Assembly: GCA_029204225.1 (NCBI GenBank)
Contig: CM055094.1
Span: 10,147,401-10,211,400 of the forward strand
Length of the DNA stretch: 64,000 bases
Direction: 5' to 3'
DNA from: Diphasiastrum complanatum
Taxonomy: Eukaryota; Streptophyta; Lycopodiopsida; Lycopodiales; Lycopodiaceae
Shown here: one piece after another, positions 36,109-49,488 of the stretch
How positions within the stretch are numbered: position 1 is the first letter of the stretch
How the letters are laid out: each line of letters begins with the position of its first letter
Program-made: the position numbers and the translations under genes
The notes under the pieces: generated by a model
Told to the model about the DNA's origin: nothing
Databases searched by the model: none
The model's input: only the letters and a program-made list of their open reading frames with translations

Positions 36109-36338
36109 AATGCTAGAGAACTTGGTGTATTCGCAAGTTCTGTTATGTGATTTATCACTTGATTTGTTGTCCATGTATTAAAAATTTATAATATGAATTT
36201 GTTGTTGCGTTATTTTTTAAGTTCAATGCTAGAGAACTAGTGTATTCACAGGTTTTGTTATGTGATTTATCACTTGATTTGTTGTCCATGTATTAAAAAT
36301 TTATAATATGAATTTGTTGCTGCGTTATTTTTTAAGTT
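36109..36338 (+). repeat. Tandem duplication, 116-bp unit, two copies
   Basis: AATGCTAGAGAACT starts at 36109 and again at 36225, and the two units are nearly identical (a few substitutions and one indel). Confidence 0.9.
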
Positions 36339-36372
36339 CAATTGATGTACACTTTGTTTTTTGAGATGGATT

Positions 36373-36564
36373 TATGCATGCACACACATGCTCACACCCA
36401 CACACACACACACACACACACAAATATACATATGTACATACACACATGAACATTGTCCCTGCCGTCTTTGACCTTCAACCACTCGCCATCGGGTTTTGGA
36501 TCAATGCATGCACATGCACATGCACATTCATATACACACGCGCCCGCCCGCCATCGACGGGCAC

Positions 36565-36658
<94 letters not shown>
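36373..36658 (+). repeat. Compound microsatellites (CA)n, (TA)n(GA)n
   Basis: A CA-rich stretch (about 36373-36425), then (TA)n at about 36569-36609 joined to (GA)n at about 36612-36658. Just downstream of the TOP6B 3' end. Confidence 0.95.
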
Positions 36659-36661
<3 letters not shown>

Positions 36662-36948
36662 CAAAATCAATTATATATGCATCAATTTTGTGCAAGTACT
36701 GAAAAGTCCTTGACTAAAAAATTAGATGTAATGATGGGCATTTTGCACCTTTTCAAAGGCTGTAGTGCTTTTTGCACATACATGGGATGACATGTGTAAC
36801 TCTAAGCTACTTTCAAATATGGATGGACAAATGAATAATGATCAGGAAATTATGTAACAGATGTTCTATTTATATCACACCTCACCTTCTGCATGTAATG
36901 CAGAAGATGCTGAAAGAATAGCTTCATGACACAAAAATCTCTCATACA

Positions 36949-39900
36949 TCAAAAATCAGAGAATAGCTTCATGACACAAACAGGGTTGTGCAGTTCCAGT
37001 GCAAATTTATAGTCACTTTCTAAAGTCCTTAGGTAGATTGGTTCCCGAGCAGTATCAACCATACCACTTTGAGTTGCATATTCCAAAGCCATTTCCGCAT
37101 CAACCTAGATTTTTGTAAATACAACGATCATGAATCACTTGTCGTGAAAGGATGATAGACCAAAAGTAGAATTCAAAACATCAAGGAAAAGCATTAACAA
37201 AATCGTGCTTTCTAGATTTTGTTGTTGCAGTGATGGCAAATGCACATTATGGACTAAGCAACCATTTTAAATCTGACAGGTTTGAAGTCATAAGCTTTAG
37301 GAGTAATAAAAAGGAAACCTGTTCAACATGCTGGCCAAGCTTTTGGATGAAGGTTGACTCAGTTATTTGATGAAGAGCTACTTTCTTTAACAGATCATCT
37401 GCATCATCATCATACTTAACCTTCTTGGATTTCTGGCCATCTGCCATTTCCATCAGGACTCCATAGATTGCACGGGACACATCTGGGATGTATCTGTACA
37501 GCAAACGATTCATAGTCACCAGAAAATTCAGCTTCAGATTTAAATTTATTCTAGAAGAATCCCGAAAGGCTTTTTTGGCTTTTTCTTTTAGCTGTTTTTC
37601 GGGGTGGGAACTAAAAAATTAATTAATTAGTATGGTTCACCATTAAAATCTTTGTGAACCGTACGGTTCTGAGAACCATGGTGAACCATTCACGGTTCTC
37701 AGATTCTATGGATAGAGATAAGGATGGGCGACCATTGATATGTGGACTATGTTACGAATATTAATGTGCGCATTCACACATAACCAAAGTAACGTTTCAT
37801 AATAACTAGTAACGTTTCATAATAACTAATTATTATGAAACGTTACTTTGGTTATGTGTGAATGCGCACATTATTATTCGTAACACTCCCACTTAATGGA
37901 GCATTCACAGTTTTATTCATGCTACTAACATCATATGAAATGTTCTTATTGAGAACTTATTCAGGTTAGCATTCTGATTATTTTGACATTCTGCTGGTCT
38001 TGTTTCAGATCTGATTTGTTTTAATTGTATTTAGCTTTGTTGCCACTGCTCCCACTTCATGTGAAAGCTTCAGCTTTTAATTTGATCCTACTCCTCTTTG
38101 GTCTATGCTTCTGAACTGCATCTTCATGTGGACTGTGGTAGAAGACGTCTCTTCCTTCACCTGCACACGGACTTTGCTTTAATTCAGCTTTCTGGCATCT
38201 TCAAAGAGCTAGCTTTGATCATTGTTTTGTTGATTAGTTGCTTGTTTCAGCAACTCTCAGTTGATTGGTTGATTTTGATGCAAGTAACGTTTCATAATAA
38301 CTAGTTGATGTGAAGAGGTTTGGGTCCTCAAACGTCACATAACGGTTCGACCACTTCTCTCTCTCTATGTAGTGGGCAGTTCACCCTTCTCAATCAGTTA
38401 ATAAGAATGTAGTTAGTTACATCTCTCTTGCTCTTTCTCTCTGCTATGCTATCTCTCAATTCTGTCCGCTGCTAAATGAATTCTCTGAAATATATCAGAC
38501 TATACCAGGCTTGTGATTATTTACAACACCCGTAAATTGCTTTTAATCTATGATTACACATTTCAGCAGAGATTTTCAGCAACCCACTAACATTTCTCCA
38601 GTCAGATTTCAGCACAGATTTTCATTAACCCACTAACATTTTTCCAGTGAGATTTCCAAAAGAGATTTTGAATTTCTTTTTTAAATTTTGATTCGGATCT
38701 AGAATCTATTTGAGAGGGTCAAATTGCAGTTCTTTATGACTATGTAACAATTGTCATACAAATAAAACACAAAAACATATCTCTCGAGAAATGATAGAAA
38801 ACTTCACAAGGTCAGTGAAACTTCCTCACTTAGAGAGATTCCGTTTACGTTGTTGTCTGTCATGAGCTTGCTGCTGTCGTACTATCTTAGATTTCAGCTG
38901 TATACAACACTGCTGAATAGCAGACTGCAAAATTCAAATCAACCACAGTAATTGCTAGTATAGTCAAATCAATGAAAACATGTGATCAAAACAAAGATTT
39001 ACTTGAGACAATTTCGTACCTTCACAGCAGAAGCTATTTCCTTGATATCATCACCAATATACTCCTTTCCGGTGCCTTTGAATGGTATCTTTGTACTAAC
39101 TATACTAACAAAAACACCAATTTTATCTTGCACCTGATTTATTTTGTAGCTATTCCAGCTGCAAACAACAAAAGAAATTCAGGTACAGATCTTAAGATTA
39201 GCAAAGATATTGTCAAACTGACTCAATGCAAACACATTGAATCTGCCAGCCAGCTAGACGAACTGTTGAGAGGTAGCAGAACACAAACTTGATTCGTTTT
39301 GTTGCAGTTCTTGTGACAACATCTCCTCCTTGCTCAAAAAGTAGTGGTATACGATTTGCAAAGCGGAAAATATTCAAGCCCTGACCAAAATATGTACAGA
39401 TTATGTTCTGAGTTAAAGTAAATATTTAAGGAAAAGCTTAGCATACACTTGATGGATGCATCAAAAGTGGATAGCTATGAGTGGGAAACATTGATAGCAG
39501 CATAACTATGGATCATGAAGCATCAATCAATATTAAGGCATTTGACAGCTAGTGTTAATAGAAAGTACCGGCTTGACATCTCTCCCTCCTAAGCTGAGTC
39601 CGGCTTCAACAAGAAATGGATGGCCCTCAAATACTTGGACACTGCAAATCATTGAAAAAACAGGATCACAAAAGACCAAGCAAGTTTTTATTTCGATAAC
39701 TACTTGTCTCAATATTGCTTCTGTCACAAGTCACCCTCTCTTTACTTTCCAACAAAAGGCTGCTTTCCTCGGTAATATGTGGAATTTGCATTCTGCAAAC
39801 TGAGAACTTCCGGAGAAGAATGGCAATTTTGTTTCATATCAAGACTAGAATAGAAAATCCATTGGCAGGAACAAGGTAAATTGCCTTATATTCCAGAGAG

Positions 39901-42283
39901 ACTATGGATTGAGCATGGATTGCGAAGAAATAAAAAAGCAGATGTTACCTTCCCTGGTAGGTGGCTACCATGTCTGGGTGTAATTCTTTCATGATACCAA
40001 GCCGAAGATTATATTCTCCAGCTGGGCTCAGGCACTGAAACAAAGAGCCATGGACTTAGATTCCTTATGAGAGTTCTGGCAAAAACTCCGATGTTTAGAG
40101 TCCTACAAAAGTCTTAGGAGGAAAACTTTGATGGACTGGTTCACTTTATTCGTTATCATCTTTAGTTGGTCAGAATATCTTACTACGGATCCCAGTCTGC
40201 TATGTTGCATCAAATACCCACAAGGAAAAAGGCCAGTGGACCCTCAGAATGGTCATCGGAAGGGCTGGTCATGAGCAGCAAGACGATCAATTTTACCTCG
40301 CCTGTAGGCTCGCCAAATTTTGCCTGTCGAAAAAGCTGATGTATGCGTACTAGCTGTTGAGCAGTAAGTGATTTCACTGGCATCTTAGGAGTAAACTCTG
40401 GCCCCATTTCACCTAGAATCAGAATCAACAGAAACCAAGTGATCAATAAAGATGTGATATTCTGCAGTTTTACTCTCAAAACTTTTGAGCTAAGCATCAG
40501 AGTTATATTATAATGTGTCCCTCACATATCCAACAATGCTAGCTAGCAATATGCATTCCTGGTATGTACTTATGAGTGCATGGAAAGAAGTGCCACATTT
40601 TAGATACTCTTTATCACCCATGATGGCAATTGTAAGCTTTTTTGAACATGCATGGGAGATAAACTAGTACTAACACTTTAAAAAAAAAACTTGCCGTTGA
40701 ACTAAGTTGGCATATGCATAGGAAAGTTTCTTCTTTCAAACTGACAGAGTAGGAACTCCATATAGTGAATGTACTCCGTTTCCCTCTTCCAGACAGAGGG
40801 AACCACATTCTCATGTTAAGCGGATGTGCATTCTTCTCCACGAGTTAGTTCGGATTTAAAAAAGCTGGCTCGAGTTGTATGTAGGTTGTTTTTTTAACAT
40901 ACATGAGGCTTAAAATCATATAAGTAAAAATCTGAAATGCCTGTAATAGTCAGCAGACAATAAGAATATTTTCTGCAGACGATAGAAATAGTTCTTTTAA
41001 TATACTTCGACAATAAGAGCTTTTTCTTATTACTAGGAGAAAAGAGCCCCTGCAAGCTTACTAACAGTTGGACAATAAGAATATTTTCTTGAGAATAAGA
41101 TTAATATATCCCCTACAAGCTTAGACATGATGCTGAAAATAAAGCCATACCAATGAGACGTTCAGCATAAAATTTGCTTATGCTGGTAAACTCGTGCTGG
41201 AGGAACTGGAGAAGATTCTGCTTTAACGTTTCAGCAATAAGCCGTTTAATTAACAGTAAATCAACTGCTGATGGATGATATTTAGTTTCTGCAGGAGCTG
41301 GAGGCATGACATTGGTGCGACGGGCAAACCTAATCGAGATATTTTTGCTGCAATCCAGATTGCTCCAATTAGAAAAACACTAAATGCTTAAAAACTGCAT
41401 TTTCTTTGATAGATTCTACTCACAATTCATAGATATTTATATAATGTGCCATTCAACCAAGTCATATTGGTGCAACAGGAAAACCTGACTGAAATATTTT
41501 TGCTGCATTCCAAATTGCTCCAATGAGAAAAATACTAAAAGCTGCAGTTTTTTAGTAACTTCGATTTACCATTCATATTTTTTTTTTAGATTAGCTATTC
41601 AAACCAAGAAACTTCTATTTACACTTGATTAACTAACTTGAGGTGAAAATGAAGAACATGTGCATGCGAAAAACTGAGGAGCTAAACCTATTGCAATTTT
41701 TAACCTCTACCTCGAAGAATTATAGCTTACTCTGGAGTTGCTGCCACAAATCGGAAAAGAAATTGAGCATAAGGAGTGATAACTGCCATTTGCCGCATGT
41801 AATTTATGATCTTTGACTGCAAAACAAGAAACTATGTCATGAACACTGCTTTTGCAGTCATAGTAGATAACAAGGCTCCATACATTCTTGCAAGCTTCAA
41901 TAGCAAGCAAATGTTCTAGCTTTTTCATTCACAACCAGGAGTCACCCGATATGTAGTCCAGTTCCCTTCAATTGTGACTTGGATTTCAGCACCATGCCAG
42001 CCCTCCTCGTTACTACGCTTTTCATGTATGTGGACATTTGGTACATTCCTGAGTAAGGACAAAGAAGTTATTTAATGAAAGAAATAAGATAGTAGAGAGG
42101 AGAATAGATCGAAGTTGAATGTGAGCATACGCTTTGAGCTGCAACTTGTAATTGAACCACATTCACACACACTCACTTATGAATGTTAATATCAAGCCTG
42201 CAATAAGAAATAAAGCTTTGGCCTCTAGTGGCACTCCATATATCAATAGGAAGTCCTGTGCTCATCTTCGACCAGATAAGTGC
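36949..42283 (-). CDS. TOP6B: TOP6B exons 6-17 of those seen (middle, transducer, C-terminus)
   Basis: The twelve exons read, among others, ALIWSKMSTGLPIDIWSATR, EEGWHGAEIQVTIEGNWTTY, YMRQMAVITPYAQFLFRFV, EFTPKMPVKSLTAQQLVRIH, VFEGHPFLVEAGLSLGGRDV, FANRIPLLFEQGGDVVTRTA, KIPFKGTGKEYIGDDIKEIA and VDAEMALEYATQSGMVDTAR. The final exon ends HNPVCVMKLFSDF-stop. The bases around the stop form a short duplication (see findings). Introns here are 100-1,400 bp except the 8.8-kb one before exon 6. Confidence 0.93.
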
Positions 42284-42774
42284 CTGCAATTATATACAGC
42301 AAAAGATTCTATAAAAAAATTTCGAATATGACAGCCATAGACACATTTTACATAGTACAACTCTATCTTTAAAATATTGTCCACACTTTAAGAGCAATAA
42401 TCACTTTTCAAGCCACATTTTAGAGCAATCAACTGCTCATCAAGTGCAGGAACCTTCAACACTTTAGTAGATCAGAATAACAAATCTACTAACATTTGGA
42501 TGTCAAAACGAATTTCAAATAAAAATTTTAACAATATCCAGCAAATAAGCTTGGAAAAGAGTAGCACAATTCTCATCTGATTTTTGGATGGATTTTTATC
42601 ATTAAAAGCTCGTAGGGGACAAGAATCTTTCACCCACTGAACAAGCAGATATAAGACTTGAATAGATAAAGGTCAACAAATGGAAATTGGAAGGCAAGTG
42701 AGCTGTATTCATAGAAACATGGTGTTCCGGAATGCTGCGTTCCAAAACGGTTCCGGAATCCGGCAGCGTTCCGG

Positions 42775-42836
<62 letters not shown>

Positions 42837-45800
42837 ACCGCAGAGGATATGTCAGTTTTGTTCTCTTCAGGAGGTGCAGGATGAGTTTCATTTCATCTTT
42901 CATTGTTCAGTATATTATGAGATCAGAGGGCGATACCATTGTTTATACAGAGATACTCCTCTCACGCTGAGATCCTTCTCGAGTATCCAAACACCAGATG
43001 TGTAGGTCTTCTGTTGAGAGAGATGTATACTCTACGAGCTTCACTTCTACCTACGCTCCTAGATATGGATCACAGTCAGGCTCATATTACCCAATTCTTC
43101 CAGAAGCGAGACAGAGAGGATATTTCAGTTGAGGATTTTGAAGTCCCCGTTCGAAGATTGAAGACGCAGAGAGTCTCACATCCTTCTGCTAGATCCAGTA
43201 TTACCAGGTCTTCACGTGCTTCCCGCCAGTCTACAGCACGCTCTACTACTACCATCACTTATTACTTTCAGCTCGCTCGTAGCTAGTCTCCTCCGCAGAG
43301 CAGGTGGTTAAGCTCTTGCATTGTACTCTCACAAGCTGGTGGTCAAGCTTTAATACTTCTTCTTAGAGATAGAGAGATAGATATACTAGTTCTTTTCCTT
43401 TAATTAGTAAATAAGTCCGTATGCGGACAACGCTCCTCACATTTGTACTCTCTTTTGTCTTATGTACCTTTGGGTACCAAAAAGACGTTAGTAATAATAA
43501 TTCTAATTCCTTTGTTCATCAATCAGCGTCTGGTAGACAGGTCATATATCGAGATAGTCATATACGATTTCTTGCTAGCGCCCCTAGCAGTCCCCAAAGC
43601 TAGGAATTCCGGGCCCCCGGGATTGGGAGCATCCTGGGGCCCCATCCATACCATCTTCAGATTGGGGTATGGGATTGTGATGGCATCCACTCATCCTCTA
43701 CAGCAGGTGATCTGATTGACTTTATCACTGGACGAGACCTATTGTTTTTCATGGAGACTCACGAGAGCTAGGTGTGCGGTTTACCCCCTTCCCGGGATAC
43801 ATATGGGATTCAATATACAGGTCTGAGACTAGATCAGACAGTGGCCGTGGTTCGAGAGGAGTGGCTTGTCTCTACAAAGAGTCCCTTCATCAAATGTTTG
43901 AGTTTGTCAGGCATGATGAGCATGCACGGTATATTTGGCTTCGTATCACAAGACGAGCGATTGGTTTGGACAGGGACATCTTCATTGCTGCCTGCTATTT
44001 TCCTCCAGAGTCCTCCTCCTTTGTTGAGGGTGTTGGCTCACCTTATTTGGACCTTTCAGTGGACATCGTCGGATTTGCAGAGCGAAGGCATATTTTCCTC
44101 ACTGGGGATTTTAATGCTTGGACAGCTTCACGACAGACAGAGTTCCATGATGCTACAGATCAGATGCGAGTTCACGCCCTTGATAGTGACAGCTTGGGGA
44201 TCACCAGGATTTCTGCCGATGGACTAGGACCTATTACTTCATATGGTGAGTACCTGTTACAATTTGGTGAGGCACACAAGTTAGCCATTTATAATGGCCT
44301 ACCTCACTGGCCTAATTCTGGCAGCTATACTTGTCACCCTCACAATGGCGGTCATAGTGTGGTTGATTACCTCATGGGGTCACTGTCATCCATCCCTCTC
44401 ATCCACAGCTTCCATATCTCCCCTACCACCCTTTCTGATCATTCGTTCCTATCCTTCGCTATTGGCCACCTTCCACCACCACAACCTCAACACCAATCCA
44501 TACTTCCCCGTGCACCCACATACACATTCCACCCCTCTCTATCCAACAGAAATCCTACCTACTTCACTCTTTTCCACACAGTGAACCGCTGGAGTCACAA
44601 GCCACCTTCCTCACCACCTATCTACACACTGCTGCTACTTTGGCTTTCCCTTCTAAACCTCATAAGCACAAACCAGTCCCTCCACGATCATCCCGACCTT
44701 TCCACCCACCGTGGTATGATACGGAATGCCGATCCCTACACCACGATCATACATGCTCGTTTCCACGCCCGACATCTCCACTCTTCATAGAAAACTCCGC
44801 AAGGATGATTTCATGTGGAACCGAGGGCTTCGCTCGGATCATGCAAGCTAACATGGTGGTCTGTAAGCGTGAAATGCTGGACCAGTGTGAAGATGATAGT
44901 CTTGTACACCATATCTCTGCTGCATACAGTCTGCACTTACTTGGGGCATCCCGAATAGACTTACGGAAGCAGAATCTCTCCAGCTGGACTAGGGAAGAGT
45001 GACCCTTCCCAAGTCTAGAAGTAGCCACCTGTCTCATACTGAAGGTAGGACCAGAGAAGAGCACACCCAGGTAAGTGTAGGAAGAGACCACCTCTAGGGG
45101 CTATCCATCAAGGGTAAGCTCCTGGTGCTGCATGAAGGCCCGAGAGGTATTGAAGACCATAACTTTGGTCTTCGAGAGGTTCACCCCTAAACCCCACTGA
45201 GTACAAAAGGTGTGTAAACAGTCCAACTGTCTCTGTAATCCCTCTCTGGTACGGGAGACTAATACCACATCATTCGCATAGAGAAGGATGGCAATCAGAA
45301 TGTCCCCAAGCTAGACTCTGCCTCTGAGCTAACTGCAGACTGGAGGATGGTGCCATATAACTTCACGAGAACATGTCCAATCATAATAGTGCGGTGATTA
45401 CCAGGTACCATGGGGTCACCGTTTTTATGGATAGGCTGTATGATGTTGGTGCACCAAGATGATGGGAAGCCCTCAACAACAACATGGTTAAGGAGAGTGG
45501 ATAATGGAGGGGCAAGGGTATCGGAGGCTTGAATCAGTAGCTCAGATATTCAATGTCCTTGGTACGGTGGGTTTTCAGCTTTTTGATTGCTACCCGAACC
45601 AAGTCAGGGGTGAAAAAGGTGAAGTTGGAAGGGTTGAGGAGAGATGGAGATGGGCGTATCAGTGGGTATAGTGTAAAGCTGGGTAGCATAGTCGGTCTAG
45701 ATATGTAAATCGTCCAGAAGAGGGGGTGGGACACGAGGGATAAACTCACGCCAAAAGGCACCTGAGGAGGAACTGAGAAGGAGGTTCACAAGACGGTTTC

Positions 45801-48800
45801 CTTCAGAGTCATCATAGGCACGTTTTTTGCAACGAAGTGTGCGGTTGTACATTTGACGTGAAGAGCGAAGAAGATGGCGGGCGTGGAAACGAGCATGTGT
45901 GACAGAGTGGTGAAGGGATCGGCATTCCGCGTGATACCACAGTGGGTGGAAAGGTCGGGATGATCGTGGATGGACTGGTTTGTGTTTATGAGGTTTAGAG
46001 GGGAAAGCCAAAGTAGCAGCAGTGTGGAGACAGGTGGTGAGGAAGGCAGCTTGTGACTCCAGCGGTTCACTATGTGGAACAGAGTGAAGTAGGGAGGCCA
46101 GGGATTCTTGGTAGAGTGGGGTAGGAGGGGGTGGAAGGTGTATTTGGGTGCACGGGGAAGTATGGATTGGTGTTGAGGCTGTGGTGGTGGAAGGTGACCA
46201 ATAGCGAAGGATAGGAACGAATGATCAAAGAGGGTGGTAGGGGAGATATAGAAGTTGTGAATAAGAGGGATGGATGACGGTGACCCCATGAGGTAATCAA
46301 CCACACTATGACCGCCATTGTGAGGGTGACAAGTATAGCTGCCAGAATTAGGCCAATGAGGTAGGCCATTATAAATGGCTAACTCATGTGCCTCATCGAA
46401 CTGTAACATGTACTCACCATATGAAGTAATAGGTCCCGGTCCATCATCAGAAATCCCGGTGATCCCCAAACTGTCACTATCAAGGGCATGAACTCGCATC
46501 TGATCTGTAGCATCATGGAACTCTATATGTCATGAAGTTGTCCGGGCATTAAAATCCCCAGTGAGGAAAATATGCCCCCGCTCTGCAAATTCGATGATAT
46601 CCACTGAAAGGTCCAAATAAGGTGAGCCAACACCCTCAACAAAGGAGGAGGACTCTGGAGGAAATAGCAAGCAGCAATGAAGATGTCCCTGTCCAAACCA
46701 ATTGCTCGTCCTATGATACGAAGCCAAATATACCATGCATGCTCATCATGCCTGACAAAGTCGAGCATCTGATGAAGGGACTCTTTGTAGAGACAAGCCA
46801 CTCCTCCCGAACCACGACCACTGGCTGATCTAGTCTCACATCTGTATACTGAATCCCATCTGTATCCCGAGAAGGTGGGTAAACCGTGCACCTGGCTCTC
46901 GTGAGTCTCCATAAAAAACAATAGGTCTCGTCTAGTGATAAAGTCAATCAGATCACCTGCTGTAGAGGATGAGTGGATGCCATCACAATTCCATACCCCA
47001 ATCTGAAGATGGTATGGATGGGGCCCCCGGATGCTCCCAATCCCAGGGGCCCCGAATTCCTAGCTCTGGGAACTGCTAGGGGTGCCAACAACAAATCGTA
47101 TACGACCATCTCGATAAATGACCTGTCTACCAGTCTCTTGAGCCACCTGGAAGGCTTTACACCTCTCCTCAACCTGGATGTAGGTAAGATCGTCATCCAT
47201 ATATATGGTAATGTCACGTAACTGGGCTCTACAGCCTGAAGCCTCTCTGCAGCTGTCTAGGGATGTGAAGCGAATGATCAGTGCAGCTGCATCTCTAGTG
47301 GTCCTCCAAGTTGTATCTAGCCCATATGTCACATGCACTAGAGTGGTCTCGAGAAATCTCGTAGCCTCGGCAATGGCATCCTGTGTATCCGGTATCCCGC
47401 GAACCCTGATGTTATGAACCTTTTGCTCCCTTGACCGCTCTTATGAAATGGTGGCTGAGATGACTGAGGAAATGTCTTTCTTCAAGACTACTGCCCATGA
47501 CCTGCTTAGTGTTGATCACCTGCTCCAATGAAGCGACTTTGGACTGCAACACGTTCTTTTCCTTGAGTAAGGAAACCACTATTCCCTTCAATTGTGAAAG
47601 TTGGAAATCGGCTTTCATTTGGTCAGCTTCCCAGGAGGAAAATAGTTCGGTTGATTTGGAGGCAGTGTATGGGATGGATGCTGTAGATGGGGTGCTGTAG
47701 ATGGGGGGCTGTGGATTCTTGGAAAATAGGGGTAGGAAGGAGGCCAGTAGGGATGGCCAGATCAATAGGATTGGAGATCAATGAAGACAACGAAGAGGCA
47801 GAAGCAGAAGAAGAAGAAGAAGATGAAAGTTAGGAAGGAGCAGCAGAAGAGGGGGAAGACGAGGAGGAAGAGAGTGGGAGTGGGGAAGAAGAACGGGGTG
47901 CCACATCAAGATCTGTAGGCAGCGAGAGGGAAGACAGGTCAAAAGGCAGCGAGGGGGAGGGTAGATCTGCAGGCAGCAGGGGGGAGGGCAGATTTGAGAG
48001 CAGCGAGAGGGAGGGTAGGTCTACAGGCAGCGAAGGGGGGGGGGGTAGTTCAGCGAGCAGTGAGGGGGTGAGCCAACAGCGGGGTCATGGTTCTCTCAGG
48101 CATCACACTTTCTCATGGAAGCATTTGGTATCACTATCACTGATCTCCCTTTGGGTACACACCAGTACATTAGACGTTTTTTATATAGAGCATATCTCGA
48201 CCGTACTTGGCGACACTAGCTGGGGGTTAAGCCTGAGTACTACCGAACTCACTTCCTCACATCAGTTGGCTATTGAGACAGGCAAATTCCAAGGTACACC
48301 GCCCCGTATATTATGAGATTAGAGGGAGATATCATTGTCTATTCCGTGACATGCCTACTACACTCAGAGCATTGATTGGATATGAGGACTCTTGTTGTGT
48401 CGCACTTATGCTACGAGAGATGGTCTTGCTGCACCAGGATATGTACCAGTCAACTCACCAGCCACATCCTAGCTCTCAGGCTCAGATTACGTCTTTCTTC
48501 ACCAGGAGACGGACACGGTCTAATGACGATGACGACGACATACCACCTCACCAATGTCAGAGACAGTGTATCACTCATAGTCATGCAGCAGTTCGCACTT
48601 CCCGCCCTGTTACGAGAGCACACAATTTTCACCCTCCTAGACGACGTCAGCGACGGTCCATATTACCTCCTGTTACAGCTCGTATCATATCTTTTTTCGG
48701 CAGCAACACTACATGATATTACTCTACTCTTGGCAGCTATTTTGCTCCCCCTTATGGACACTTGGCAGTTTGTAGTTTACGGTTATATTACTCATTTCTC

Positions 48801-48932
48801 TTTTATGCATAGTTTTTTCTTGGAGACGTTTATATACGCTCCCATGGTTTTCACATACTTGACATGTACGTCATCTGGTCTTATATGCCTTTTGGCATGG
48901 AAAAGACATTAATAAAGCTTTCTCTCTCTCTC

Positions 48933-48997
<65 letters not shown>

Positions 48998-49441
48998 GTG
49001 CGCGCGTGTGTGTGTCATTTTTCTAAATGTATGTGTTAGGGTGGGAAAAAAACATCAGTTTGGGGCTATAGAAAAACACATTGCAAATATGTGAGCTTTC
49101 AATCCATATTATATCAGAGTAGTCACTATAGGGATTCTGGAACTCCAAAGAAACTTAACAACTACCATGATCCATCCAAAAACCAACATAGAGGCTAGCA
49201 TCCAAAAAAATTCTAAACTTTAACAAACTTTAGCAATGACACATACTAAACAAGTGATACAAAGCATACACAAACTTCACAAAGCATTTAGGCTTTAGCA
49301 TACCAAACTTGAAACTTGAAAGCAAATAGAGACTATAGTGTATATGATCCACATTCCACACATGCCTCATGAGAATGATCAATATGTCATATACGGTCAA
49401 TGTCTAATATATATCAAGGAGTGGGCCAATGGCCAAGTACA

Positions 49442-49488
<47 letters not shown>

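Noticed and set aside
43774-44790. Host endonuclease/exonuclease/phosphatase gene
   Set aside because: The domain matches L1-type APE endonuclease, an inverted copy with RT lies beside it, and no plant-specific flanks are seen.
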